DNA from: Candidatus Magasanikbacteria bacterium RIFOXYC2_FULL_42_28
GTDB taxonomy: Bacteria; Patescibacteria; ABY1; Magasanikbacterales; GWA2-37-8
Length of the DNA stretch: 64,000 bases
Direction: 5' to 3'
Assembly (NCBI GenBank): GCA_001784435.1
Contig: MFQZ01000008.1
Span: forward strand, 1-64,000
The position numbers and the translations under genes are program-made. The first letter of the stretch is position 1; each line of letters starts with the position of its first letter. The notes under the pieces are model-generated. The model saw only the letters and a program-made list of their open reading frames with translations. It did not search any database and was not told the DNA's origin. Below, in pieces: positions 15,302-23,398 of this stretch.

Positions 15302-15422
15302 TTGGGGATCGAACGCCGGAGCGATGTTTGGCGCGCTTGCGGGCGCGACAAACCGCGAGGTGGTGGTTAGCCCGAACGAGCGGAAGCGAGTAAGAGGCGA
15401 AACCGATCCCCAGCCGGCCCAC
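15302..15422 (+). repeat. tRNA-Lys 3'-end duplication and inverted T-arm copy
   Basis: The 19 bp CGATCCCCAGCCGGCCCAC of the tRNA 3' end (15217-15235) recur without change at 15404-15422. An inverted T-arm-like sequence, TTGGGGATCGAACGCCGG, lies near 15303-15320. The intervening ~85 bp is G+C-rich with an internal GGCGCGC/GCGCG hairpin and no recognisable gene. It looks like the scar of an integration at the tRNA or a decayed tRNA duplicate. Confidence 0.6.
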
Positions 15423-15428
15423 GATTAC

Positions 15429-15451
15429 AAAAACCGCTTTTGGCGGTTTTT
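15429..15451. terminator. Bidirectional terminator before aguA
   Basis: AAAAACCGC-TTTT-GGCGGTTTTT type hairpin between the tRNA-Lys region and the 3' end of the putrescine operon, flanked by A- and T-runs for both directions. Confidence 0.85.
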
Positions 15452-15458
15452 GTATTAC

Positions 15459-16475
15459 TTATAATGGTTGCTGTTGGGTAGAACAATGAATTGCTCCAAA
15501 ACCCCAAATCAAATCAACGCAATCAATTGCTACCACTTTTCTGTCTGAAAAAACATCTTTTAAAATTTTTAAAGCAGTCACGTCTTGCGGACAATTATAT
15601 CTTGGCATCAAAACCACGTCATTAGCAATATAAAAATTCAAATAACTGGCAGCCATGCGCGCATCATTAATATATATCGGTCCGGGCATTGGCAAAGTAA
15701 TAATTTTAAATTTTTTACCATCTTGGTCGCGAACAATTTGGAGTGATTCATAATTTTTTTTCAAACAAGCATAATTTTCATCAGTCAAGTCATCAGCCAA
15801 AGCGCACAAAATAGTACCGACATCAACAAAGCGCGCAACATCATCAATATGACCATCCGTGTCGTCTCCCACTATCCCCTCTTCCAGCCAAATAAAATTT
15901 TTCACCCCCAAATAGTCGCTCAAATATTTTTCAATTCCCCTCTGGTCTAAATTAGGATTACGATTTTGATTTAATAAACACTGCTTAGTGGTGAGCATTG
16001 TCCCCTGCCCGTTAACATCAATTGACCCGCCCTCCAATACCATGCCCGGTTCTATCACCGGATAATTAAAAATCTTACCAATTTTTTGGGGCACGATATC
16101 ATCATTACGGTGTGGCCATTTACCACCCCAAGCGTTATAAACCCAATCGGTGATTATCAAATTGCCAGCATCATCTTTTACAAAAATCGGCCCGTGGTCG
16201 CGCGCCCAAGAAGCATCGGTGGGGATAATAAAAAAATTCACCTGATCGTCAGTGAAATTGACGCCCGCGATTTTTAAAACGTCGCGCGCTGCGTCTTCCA
16301 TTTTCGCGTTATTAACACAAACGTAAACCTTTTCACCATCTTTAAGCGCTCGAATAATTTCAGCGTAAACAAAAGGTATTTTTTCTAATTTACCAGGCCA
16401 ATGTTTTTCGTAATGTGGCCAAGCCAGCCAGGTGGCGGTATGCGGTTCCCATTCCGCCGGCATGCGATACGGCAT
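15459..16475 (-). CDS. aguA: Agmatine deiminase
   Basis: Converts agmatine to N-carbamoylputrescine and ammonia. The 338-residue protein starts with the family hallmark MPAEWEPHTATWLAWPH, has the substrate-binding GDDTDGHIDDVARFV (catalytic His/Asp) and the catalytic cysteine in GAIHCSTQQQP at its C-terminus. The length and all key residues are normal for the guanidino-modifying family. It is the last gene of speA-aguB-aguA: 5 bp separates it from aguB. Confidence 0.94.
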   Translation of the reverse strand: MPYRMPAEWEPHTATWLAWPHYEKHWPGKLEKIPFVYAEIIRALKDGEKVYVCVNNAKMEDAARDVLKIAGVNFTDDQVNFFIIPTDASWARDHGPIFVKDDAGNLIITDWVYNAWGGKWPHRNDDIVPQKIGKIFNYPVIEPGMVLEGGSIDVNGQGTMLTTKQCLLNQNRNPNLDQRGIEKYLSDYLGVKNFIWLEEGIVGDDTDGHIDDVARFVDVGTILCALADDLTDENYACLKKNYESLQIVRDQDGKKFKIITLPMPGPIYINDARMAASYLNFYIANDVVLMPRYNCPQDVTALKILKDVFSDRKVVAIDCVDLIWGFGAIHCSTQQQPL

Positions 16476-16480
16476 AATAT

Positions 16481-17323
16481 TTAAATTTTAGTCAAACGCT
16501 GACTCAAAAACGGCCAATCCCGATCTTTTTCCGCTTTAACGGCAAAATCACATTCTACCACCAAATTGGTTTCGGTATTAGCAGAAGCTTTTTTAATCAC
16601 CCGACCATACGGATCAGCCACAAACGATGTACCCCAAAATTTTAAATTTCCCTCTTGACCGGTGCGATTAACAGCCACGACATAAACATTATTGGCGATA
16701 GCATGCGAGCGCTGAATTACTTGCCAGGCATCATGCTCGGCCTGATTTAACTCGGCCCGGTCTTTGGTCGGCCAACCAATGGCCGTGGAATAAAATAAAA
16801 TTTCCGCCCCCTTGGCCGCAACCGCGCGTGCGCTCTCGGGGAACCATTGATCATAACAAATAAGTGGCCCAATTTTGCCGTATTTAGTAGCCACGGCTTT
16901 AAATCCTAAATCACCACCGGAAAAATAATAGGCCTCGCCGTAATGGTTAGTAGGGTCGTCCGGGATGTGCATTTTGCGATACTTACCCGCGATTGAACCG
17001 TCGGCGTCAAACACTACACTAGTATTAAAATATTTATTTTGAGAAGTTTTTTCATAAAGGGAGGCCACTAACACTACCCCCAATTCAAACGCCAGCGCGC
17101 TTAAAATTTTGGTGGTCGTCCCGGGAATTGATTCGGCCAACGCAAAAAACTTTTTATCTTTTGATTGGCAAAAATATTCCGAAAGAAACAACTCGGATAA
17201 GCAAATTATTTGGGCGCCACGTTTGGCGGTCGCTCTAATATTTTTGATGGCTTTAGCTAAATTTTCGCGCGGATCAGCGCTGTGTTTCATCTGGATAAGC
17301 CCGACAGCAACTTTTTTATTCAT
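16481..17323 (-). CDS. aguB: N-carbamoylputrescine amidase
   Basis: Carbon-nitrogen hydrolase that turns N-carbamoylputrescine into putrescine, CO2 and ammonia. The 280-residue protein has the nitrilase catalytic triad: Glu in CLSELFLSEYF, Lys in YRKMHIPDD and Cys in GPLICYDQWFPE. The YFCQ and WFPE contexts match AguB rather than other amidases, and the neighbours aguA and speA confirm the role. The gap to speA is 15 bp. Confidence 0.94.
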   Translation of the reverse strand: MNKKVAVGLIQMKHSADPRENLAKAIKNIRATAKRGAQIICLSELFLSEYFCQSKDKKFFALAESIPGTTTKILSALAFELGVVLVASLYEKTSQNKYFNTSVVFDADGSIAGKYRKMHIPDDPTNHYGEAYYFSGGDLGFKAVATKYGKIGPLICYDQWFPESARAVAAKGAEILFYSTAIGWPTKDRAELNQAEHDAWQVIQRSHAIANNVYVVAVNRTGQEGNLKFWGTSFVADPYGRVIKKASANTETNLVVECDFAVKAEKDRDWPFLSQRLTKI

Positions 17324-17338
17324 ATTCCCAACAGTAAT

Positions 17339-18715
17339 TTACCAACCAAATAATTTCGCGACGTCGTCCAAGGTTTCGCGACGGCGGATAACTTTGGTCT
17401 CACCATTTTGAGCTAAAAGTTTTAACGGCGATGGCAACAAACAATGGTGTGAAGCCAAAGCATCTTGATAGGCACCCGAATCAAAAATCGCCAAAAATAA
17501 GCCCTCTGCCGGATCTATATCTGAAAATCTTGGTAGCAACACATAACTCCCTTGCGCGGTATATTTATCATCAGCATCACAGGACATGCCAGCCAACCAA
17601 CTTCGCGTGCGTTTTTTAGCATCCATATGATTTACCGGCACGACATGCCACTTCTGGTGGATCGCCCAGGTATCCAACAAATCATTCATGAAACTACCAT
17701 TGATAATATACCACTTACGCTCTCCACTTTTGCTTTCCAAAATATCTTTTTGCGCTTCCACCTTATAAATTGTCACCTGCGCCGGCGCCACTACATAACG
17801 TCCCCATTCACAAGCAATATTGGGCGGAGTGATACCATGCTTTTTGGAAAAGGCCAACAAGAATTTGACAATACTTTCGATCAAACTATCCACACTGTAG
17901 CGATATTTACGGTCGTATGGTATCGGCATGCCACCACCGATATCAATCGTATCCAATGACGGGTTTACTTTTTTAAGTGCCAAATAAGTTGTCATAGCTT
18001 TGCGGAGTGGCACCATGACGTCTTTAAGCACCTCAATCTGTGAGCCAATATGATAATGTAAAATTTTAAGATTCTTTATTTTTCCCATTTTTTTAATTTC
18101 TCTATCAGCCAAACCAAACTGATCAATCTCGTGATTCCAATGGGACTGAATATGAACATCAACATCCAAACGCACGCCCACACCCCCGCGATATTGGCGT
18201 AAGTATTCATATTCATTCCAACCTTCTATAATTGGTATCACGTCTAAACCCTTAGTTTTAAGTTCAGTCACCAAATCTAAATATTCTTTGGTCTTTGGCC
18301 CATTGCACAAAACCTTGATTTTGTCGTTCAGATTTCCGGCCTCCCACATTTTTTTAACCAACTTCAACTCATTGGCCGAACTGGTTTCCAAATTAGCGCC
18401 CTCGGTCACGAGCGGTAAAACAAATTCTTTACTTTGGTTAACTTTCATCGGATAATGATAATAAAATTTGCCTGGATAACGATAAATTTTAATGTAAGAA
18501 TTAAACAAATTGATCAAGACCTCTAACCTATCCTCCAAAATATAAGGAAACACCACTTCCAAAGGCGAACCGTATTTTTTAATCAGATCCATAAAATCAT
18601 ACTGATAGTTCCCTTCTTTAACCACTAAATGCGACTTAGAATTAATATCAAAATAATGGGTATTGAAATCTTCAACACCTAATTTCCAAAATTTATTTAA
18701 TTTGCCATTACGCAT
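17339..18715 (-). CDS. speA: Arginine decarboxylase (PLP fold III)
   Basis: Decarboxylates arginine to agmatine, the first step of the three-gene putrescine route here. The PLP-binding lysine is in YHYPMKVNQ (family YPIKVNQ); the phosphate-binding glycines are in IDIGGGMPIPYD, and the C-terminal active-site region reads AIFDSGAYQDALASHHCLLPSP. At about 458 residues it is clearly shorter than the ~640-residue SpeA of gamma-proteobacteria and lacks part of their inserted domains. The ATG at 18715 was preferred; a TTG at 18727 would add four residues. Confidence 0.9.
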   Translation of the reverse strand: MRNGKLNKFWKLGVEDFNTHYFDINSKSHLVVKEGNYQYDFMDLIKKYGSPLEVVFPYILEDRLEVLINLFNSYIKIYRYPGKFYYHYPMKVNQSKEFVLPLVTEGANLETSSANELKLVKKMWEAGNLNDKIKVLCNGPKTKEYLDLVTELKTKGLDVIPIIEGWNEYEYLRQYRGGVGVRLDVDVHIQSHWNHEIDQFGLADREIKKMGKIKNLKILHYHIGSQIEVLKDVMVPLRKAMTTYLALKKVNPSLDTIDIGGGMPIPYDRKYRYSVDSLIESIVKFLLAFSKKHGITPPNIACEWGRYVVAPAQVTIYKVEAQKDILESKSGERKWYIINGSFMNDLLDTWAIHQKWHVVPVNHMDAKKRTRSWLAGMSCDADDKYTAQGSYVLLPRFSDIDPAEGLFLAIFDSGAYQDALASHHCLLPSPLKLLAQNGETKVIRRRETLDDVAKLFGW

Positions 18716-18786
18716 ATATTTGTCCAAATGGACTTTTTAGTGCCATCGACTTGAGCCGACTCGCACTTTGTCTAAATATACCACAT

Positions 18787-18815
18787 AATATACACTCTTT
18801 CCCGAGAAAACGCAA
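18787..18815 (-). promoter_or_regulatory. Promoter of the putrescine operon
   Basis: On the - strand TTGCGT (18815-18810), 17-nt spacer, TATATT (18792-18787). The leader of about 65 nt contains an imperfect hairpin closed by AGTGC/GCACT at about 18739-18767, close to the start codon, which could affect translation. Confidence 0.55.
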
Positions 18816-18919
18816 TAGTTGATTTTTAGCCACAGTTATGATAAACTCCCAAATACCAAGCCCTTGTATTTTCCGCCAGAGGCGGACCACCCGTAGGGTG
18901 GCAATAAACAAATATAATT

Positions 18920-18991
18920 GCCCTTGTATTTCAATGGATAGAATATCAGGCTTCGAACCTGAAGATGGGAGTTCGATCCTCTCCGGGGGCA
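18920..18991 (+). tRNA. tRNA-Arg (anticodon TCG)
   Basis: Acceptor GCCCTTG/CGGGGGC with two G-T pairs, anticodon stem TCAGG/CCTGA and loop CTTCGAA giving TCG, and T-arm GGGAG-TTCGATC-CTCTC with one mismatch. No CCA encoded. The 3' end passes directly into the two-hairpin repeat. Confidence 0.88.
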
Positions 18992-19029
18992 CGACGCTTA
19001 GCGTCGTTAGAGGGACGCTAAGCGTCCCA
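18991..19029 (+). repeat. Two-hairpin element at the 3' end of tRNA-Arg(TCG)
   Basis: ACGACGCTTAGCGTCGT (18991-19007), five bases, then GGGACGCTAAGCGTCCC (19013-19029). The first hairpin is identical to that behind tRNA-Arg(CCG). The second differs by a compensatory pair: GGC/GCC there, GGG/CCC here. The conserved stem with covarying bases points to selection on structure. Confidence 0.7.
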
Positions 19030-19200
19030 CCAAACTATCACGCTAAAAAATATTTTGATTTGTATCAAAATATTTTTTTATTTTATAAAATAATTTATTT
19101 ACACTCACCGCCTGCTTGCAGGCCGAAGTTCCGACCGCATCGGAACGAAGGCCTGTGCATAACTTTGCTTAATACTCTTTCATTTTATTTCATTTCACTC

Positions 19201-19334
19201 TATAATATAGATGGTCGAAAGATTTTTTTACAACAATGCTTGTCTTGTAAAAAATCAAAAAGAGTTTTCTCTCGCGATCGCGAGAAAAAAAATTATTCCG
19301 ACTTAATCGGAATAAAAGTTAGGAGGTGGCACAT
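19201..19334 (+). promoter_or_regulatory. -10 box and three-hairpin leader of a Lys-rich peptide gene
   Basis: TATAAT at 19201-19206 (no good -35) would start a transcript near 19213. The leader then holds three successive stems: GATTTTTTTACAA/TTGTAAAAAATC (about 19219-19257), CTCGCGATCGCGAG with A-run (about 19271-19284) and ATTCCGACTTAATCGGAAT (about 19293-19311). A strong ribosome-binding site, AGGAGG at 19321-19326, precedes the ATG at 19335. Confidence 0.5.
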
Positions 19335-19415
19335 ATGGCAAAGAAGAAAAAAGTAGCGAAGAAGACCAAAAAGAAAGCTACCAAAAAGAAGAAAGGTGGA
19401 AAAAAGAAGAAATAG
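19335..19415 (+). CDS. 26-residue lysine-rich basic peptide
   Basis: A very short gene: ATG 19335, TAG 19413-19415, 26 residues made of Lys (18) with a few Ala, Thr, Gly and Val, starting MAKKKKVAKKTKKK. It has the best Shine-Dalgarno in the region (AGGAGG, 8 nt spacing), a structured leader and its own terminator, so expression is likely despite the size. Such peptides resemble the Lys-rich tails of histone H1-like or ribosomal proteins and would bind nucleic acids; the true role is unknown. A frameshifted remnant of a longer protein is the alternative. Confidence 0.6.
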   Translation: MAKKKKVAKKTKKKATKKKKGGKKKK

Positions 19416-19432
19416 TCTTCTTATAAAAAAAT

Positions 19433-19462
19433 TCCCATGACTTTACGTCACGGGATTTTTTT
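19433..19462. terminator. Intrinsic terminator between convergent genes
   Basis: TCCCATGAC and GTCACGGGA arms (one mismatch) around a CTTTAC-type loop, then an 8-T run. It ends the basic-peptide transcript; the opposite A-run lets it act for the GNAT gene as well. Confidence 0.8.
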
Positions 19463-19465
19463 TAA

Positions 19466-19804
19466 TTATAAATTCATTCTAAACTCCACGCCATAATCAA
19501 CAAAACCCAATTTTTTATACCATTTATGCACCTCCGGACGAGTATGGCGACTGGTGCCAATAATTTTGGCGCAACCGATTTTTTTTGCTTCGCCAAGCGC
19601 TAATTCAATTAATCTGCCACCGAAACCACGACTTCGAAATTCCTCGGCTACAAATAAATCTTCCAACAGGCCGTAAGGGGCGTCGTGGAGATCGTTTTTA
19701 ATTAGATACAAATAAACTCGTCCGGCGAATTTACCCTCTTCTTCTAAAACAAATTTAATCGCCCGACTGGTTAAATCATTTTTAATTATTTTAGGTTTGT
19801 CCAT
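19466..19804 (-). CDS. GNAT-family N-acetyltransferase
   Basis: A 112-residue acetyltransferase of the GNAT fold. The acetyl-CoA pyrophosphate-binding motif A is EEFRSRGFGGRLIELAL (R/Q-x-x-G-x-G/A), preceded by LEDLFVAEE and followed by a C-terminal WYKKLGF, typical of the family. The substrate is unknown. It is the last gene of the TrmB-led amino-sugar operon, 6 bp after yvcK. As the GlmU in this operon lacks its acetyltransferase domain, a role in acetylating a sugar amine is a tempting but unproven thought. Confidence 0.85.
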   Translation of the reverse strand: MDKPKIIKNDLTSRAIKFVLEEEGKFAGRVYLYLIKNDLHDAPYGLLEDLFVAEEFRSRGFGGRLIELALGEAKKIGCAKIIGTSRHTRPEVHKWYKKLGFVDYGVEFRMNL

Positions 19805-19810
19805 ATTATT

Positions 19811-20773
19811 TTAAATAATTATTTTCCTCAAATATTTTCCCAAACGCTCAGTGTCATAACCTGGCCAAATTTTTTTGCCAAAATCATAAAATTTTAAACG
19901 CCCACGATAGACCGACAAATTTTTATCATCGCATTTAATTAAGTACCAACCATTGGCTTTTACTGATTTAGCTTCCACTTTACCTGGAATATGAGAATTA
20001 AAAATAATCTTATCAAGTGGCCGAGGCAAATGCTGTTCTAAATGAGCGATGATGTCGCTCAAATCGCTCGGGCCGGTTTCGCCATGAATCAAATTATAAT
20101 TGGTCAGTAAAAAAACCAAACGCGCGCGCGATTGTTTAACCGCGTTAAAAATCCCCTTAACCATAAGCGGAGCAATGACACTCGTATACAAACTACCGGG
20201 ACCAAAAATAATATAGTCCGCGTCCAGTAGCGCGCGAGTGGCATCTTGATTGGCTATCCCTGAAGACGGCAAAGCGCGCGCAATTTTAAACCTACGGTCA
20301 TAGTTGGGGATATCAATATTGCCTTCTCCTTTAACAACTCGCCCATTATCTAATTGAACGGCTAAATCAACTGGTTTTAAAGTAGCCGGTATGACACGAC
20401 CGAGTGCGCCCACACTTTCGGACAATGCCATAATAGCGTTTAAAATATTTTTGGAATATTGACCGCCTAATGTTAAAAACAGGTTGCCCAAATTATGTTT
20501 TTTTAAAGCCCCGCCGGCACTGAACCGAACTTCATAAAAAATCTTGCGCAAGACCACATAATCAATGGGGCTTAAAGATAAAATAGCCCGTAAAATATCA
20601 CCGGTCGGTATCACATTGAATTCGCGTCGCAAGCGCCCGGAAGAACCATTGGAATCAGCCGTGCCAATAACGGCGGAAATGTCCAAATTATTGGCATATT
20701 TTTTTAATGCCTGCAAAGTAATAGCACTGCCATTACCACCACCCACGACTACCACTTTAATTTTCTTTTCCAT
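19811..20773 (-). CDS. yvcK: YvcK/GlmR-type UDP-GlcNAc-binding regulator (CofD-like)
   Basis: A 320-residue protein of the CofD/YvcK family. It begins KVVVVGGGNGSAITLQALKK and contains the family signatures GTADSNGSSGRLRREF and FGPGSLYTSVIAPLM. In Bacillus and Listeria, YvcK (GlmR) binds UDP-GlcNAc and stimulates GlmS, adjusting carbon flow into cell-wall precursors; here its gene directly follows glmS (6 bp), which supports the same role. The alternative CofD activity, F420 synthesis, is unlikely in this context. Confidence 0.88.
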   Translation of the reverse strand: MEKKIKVVVVGGGNGSAITLQALKKYANNLDISAVIGTADSNGSSGRLRREFNVIPTGDILRAILSLSPIDYVVLRKIFYEVRFSAGGALKKHNLGNLFLTLGGQYSKNILNAIMALSESVGALGRVIPATLKPVDLAVQLDNGRVVKGEGNIDIPNYDRRFKIARALPSSGIANQDATRALLDADYIIFGPGSLYTSVIAPLMVKGIFNAVKQSRARLVFLLTNYNLIHGETGPSDLSDIIAHLEQHLPRPLDKIIFNSHIPGKVEAKSVKANGWYLIKCDDKNLSVYRGRLKFYDFGKKIWPGYDTERLGKYLRKIII

Positions 20774-20779
20774 ATATTT

Positions 20780-22603
20780 TTATTCTACGGTTACACTTTT
20801 AGCTAAATTACGTGGCCGATCCACATCGCGTCCCAAAGCAACAGCGGTGTGATAAGCGAATAGTTGCAAAGGGATTGTATTCAAAAGTGGCTCTAACAGT
20901 TCCATCGTCGGTGGCACATAAATCACATCATCAGCTAACTCACGGGCACTCTCATCGCCAACAGTCGCAATTAATATTAAAGGAGATTTACGCGCGCGCA
21001 CTTCTTCCACGCTACTACGCATTTTTTCGTATAACTGATTTTTTGTCATTATCGCCACCACTGGAAAATGGGGACCTAAGAGAGCATTCGCTCCATGTTT
21101 CATTTCCCCGGCGGGGTAGGCCTCACTATGAATATATGAAATCTCTTTTAATTTATGTGAACCTTCTAAGGCCACTGGATAATTAATGCCTCGTCCTAAA
21201 AATAACATCCCGACGCTATCTTTATATTTTTCCGCGATGGTTTTAATCCGCTCGCTTTGTGCCAAGACCTCTTTCATCTTCGTGGGAATTTCAAGTAACG
21301 CGGCAATCAACCGTTCGCCCGTGGCTTGAGTTAAACGATTCAATCGCCCAAATTGAATCGCGTACAAAATTAACACCGCTACCATATTGGTATAGGCCTT
21401 GGTGGAAGCGACTGCCAATTCCGGTCCGGCGTGCATATAGGTGCCACCGTCAGTTTCACGCGCGAGCGTAGAGCCGATGACATTAACAATCCCGCGCACG
21501 AACGCGCCCTTGCGCTTGGCCTCGCGTAGCGCCGCCAAAGTGTCGGCTGTTTCACCCGATTGGGTAATACCAAATACCAAAGTGTTACGATCAATAATCG
21601 GATCACGATAACGAAATTCACTGCCCACATCCACTTCCGTCGGAATACCGGCCAAACGCTCCAAGGCGTATTTCCCAACCAGCGCCGCGTAAGAAGCGGT
21701 CCCGCAAGCCAATAAAATAACCCGGCTGACAGAATGCATTTGTTCGCTCGTCATATTCAAACCACCCAAATGCGCCGTGCCTTCGGTCAGGTTATACCGC
21801 CCGCGAATCGCATCTTTAAAAACCGCCGGCTGATCAAAAATTTCTTTCAACATAAAATGCTCATACCCCTGTTTTTGCGCGCTCGCTTCGTCCCAATCAA
21901 TTGTTTCCGAATATTTAGTAATATTTTTTGAATCCAAACTGCTAATTTTTAAACCGCTTAAACTTATTTCCGCGATTTCACCATCATCCAAGAATATCAC
22001 CTCTTTCGTGTGCGCGAGCATTGGCGAAGTATCAGACGCTAAAAAATATTCGCCATCGCCTACTCCAATTACGAGCGGACTACCAAAACGCGCGGCCACA
22101 AGTTTGTCCGGCTCATCCGAATGCATCGCCGCGAGACCATAAGTGCCGCGGACTTCTTTTAAAGCCGTACGTACCGCTTCGGTTAAATTTCCTTTATAAA
22201 ACACTTCGATTAAATGCGCCAAAATTTCCGTGTCGGTCTCGGATTTTAATTCGTGACCTTTTAAAAATTTTTCTTTTAATTCTCGATAGTTTTCAATAAT
22301 ACCATTATGCGCGATTACTAAATCGTCCGCGCAAGCACTATGGGGATGGGCGTTGGCTTCAGTAACACCACCATGCGTCGCCCAACGAGTATGAGCGATA
22401 CCAACACTGCCGTTTAAATCCAAAGGTTTTAATTTTTCCGCCAATTTTTCAATTTTACCAACCGCCTTAATCTTGGTAAATTTTTTTCCGTCCGACACCG
22501 CCACGCCGGCAGAATCATAACCACGATATTCCAAACGACGTAAACCATTGATTAAAATGGGGAGCGCTTGTTTTTTACCGATATAACCGATTATTCCGCA
22601 CAT
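20780..22603 (-). CDS. glmS: Glutamine-fructose-6-phosphate aminotransferase
   Basis: Makes glucosamine-6-phosphate from fructose-6-phosphate and glutamine, the entry to amino-sugar synthesis. The 607-residue protein has the N-terminal glutaminase with nucleophile Cys2 (MCGIIGYIG) and two SIS isomerase domains (GSEFRYRDPII, ITQSGETADTLAALREAK, EGSHKLKEISYIHSEAYPAGEMKHG). The C-terminus PRNLAKSVTVE is the conserved substrate-channel end. No glmS ribozyme sequence was noticed in the 33-nt gap upstream. Its place between glmU(N) and yvcK is functionally coherent. Confidence 0.97.
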   Translation of the reverse strand: MCGIIGYIGKKQALPILINGLRRLEYRGYDSAGVAVSDGKKFTKIKAVGKIEKLAEKLKPLDLNGSVGIAHTRWATHGGVTEANAHPHSACADDLVIAHNGIIENYRELKEKFLKGHELKSETDTEILAHLIEVFYKGNLTEAVRTALKEVRGTYGLAAMHSDEPDKLVAARFGSPLVIGVGDGEYFLASDTSPMLAHTKEVIFLDDGEIAEISLSGLKISSLDSKNITKYSETIDWDEASAQKQGYEHFMLKEIFDQPAVFKDAIRGRYNLTEGTAHLGGLNMTSEQMHSVSRVILLACGTASYAALVGKYALERLAGIPTEVDVGSEFRYRDPIIDRNTLVFGITQSGETADTLAALREAKRKGAFVRGIVNVIGSTLARETDGGTYMHAGPELAVASTKAYTNMVAVLILYAIQFGRLNRLTQATGERLIAALLEIPTKMKEVLAQSERIKTIAEKYKDSVGMLFLGRGINYPVALEGSHKLKEISYIHSEAYPAGEMKHGANALLGPHFPVVAIMTKNQLYEKMRSSVEEVRARKSPLILIATVGDESARELADDVIYVPPTMELLEPLLNTIPLQLFAYHTAVALGRDVDRPRNLAKSVTVE

Positions 22604-22636
22604 AAAAATTAATTGGTTTATTAGTTAATTGGTTGA

Positions 22637-23398
22637 TTATTTTATTAAACTACCGGCCAGCACCAATTGATCGGCGGTATTAATTCCCACCGCCTCGCTC
22701 GGGTCAATTACAATAGACGAAATAGCAACTCCTTCCGCCACGGCCTTGGCAATTAAATCAGTTAGATAATATTCACCTTGCACGTTATTATTTTGGAGCG
22801 CGCGCAAATGTGGCCAAAGCCAGACGGAATCAAAACAGTAAAAACCCGGATTCACTTCTTTTATTTCTAACTGGGTAGCGGTCGCGTCTTTCTTTTCGAC
22901 AATACCAACGACGTGATTTTCAACTCCGGCGCGAATAATTCTGCCATAACCGCTCAAACTCTCACGCCAATCATTAAAATCCGGCGCCACAACTGTCATC
23001 AAAGTAACCTTATTATCTTTTTCCCGATGTTTTTTAATCAAACTGTTAATTGATTCCGGACGCACAAATGGCATATCTCCATACAAAACTACTACTTGGG
23101 CTATCTTATCTTTTAAAATCAACTCGGCTTGCCTGACCGCGTGCCCGGTGCCAAGACGCTCGGCTTGAACAACATACTCGGCTCTGCCATTCAAAAAATT
23201 CTGCACGGATGGATCGTTGTCACACACCACTACTATCGGTTTGCGTCCAACCGCAGACGCTTCTATCGCTCCCACCACATAATCAACGAGCGGTCGACTA
23301 TCTAATTCGTGCATTACTTTTAATTTGGCACTTTTCATTCTTTTTCCCAAACCGGCTGCCAAAATAACCGCGCCCACATTGTTAAAATCAACTGACAT
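22637..23398 (-). CDS. GlmU-like uridyltransferase domain (acetyltransferase half missing)
   Basis: A nucleotidyltransferase of 253 residues matching the N-terminal half of GlmU: GAVILAAGLGKRMKSAKLKVMHELDSRPL (given here as its start GAVILAAGLGKRM), QAERLGTGHAVRQA, VVLYGDMPFV and the final VGINTADQL. It would join UTP and GlcNAc-1-phosphate. Bifunctional GlmU is about 455 residues with a left-handed beta-helix acetyltransferase; that half is absent and the stop is clean, so the acetylation step must be done by another protein. Overlaps the HAD gene by 11 bp. Confidence 0.87.
   Translation of the reverse strand: MSVDFNNVGAVILAAGLGKRMKSAKLKVMHELDSRPLVDYVVGAIEASAVGRKPIVVVCDNDPSVQNFLNGRAEYVVQAERLGTGHAVRQAELILKDKIAQVVVLYGDMPFVRPESINSLIKKHREKDNKVTLMTVVAPDFNDWRESLSGYGRIIRAGVENHVVGIVEKKDATATQLEIKEVNPGFYCFDSVWLWPHLRALQNNNVQGEYYLTDLIAKAVAEGVAISSIVIDPSEAVGINTADQLVLAGSLIK

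Noticed and set aside
18838..19356. 172-codon + strand frame
   Set aside because: It runs through tRNA-Arg(TCG), the two-hairpin repeat and the leader of the basic-peptide gene; no conserved features.
22604..22636. glmS ribozyme upstream of glmS
   Set aside because: The gap to the preceding gene is only 33 nt, far too short for the ribozyme.
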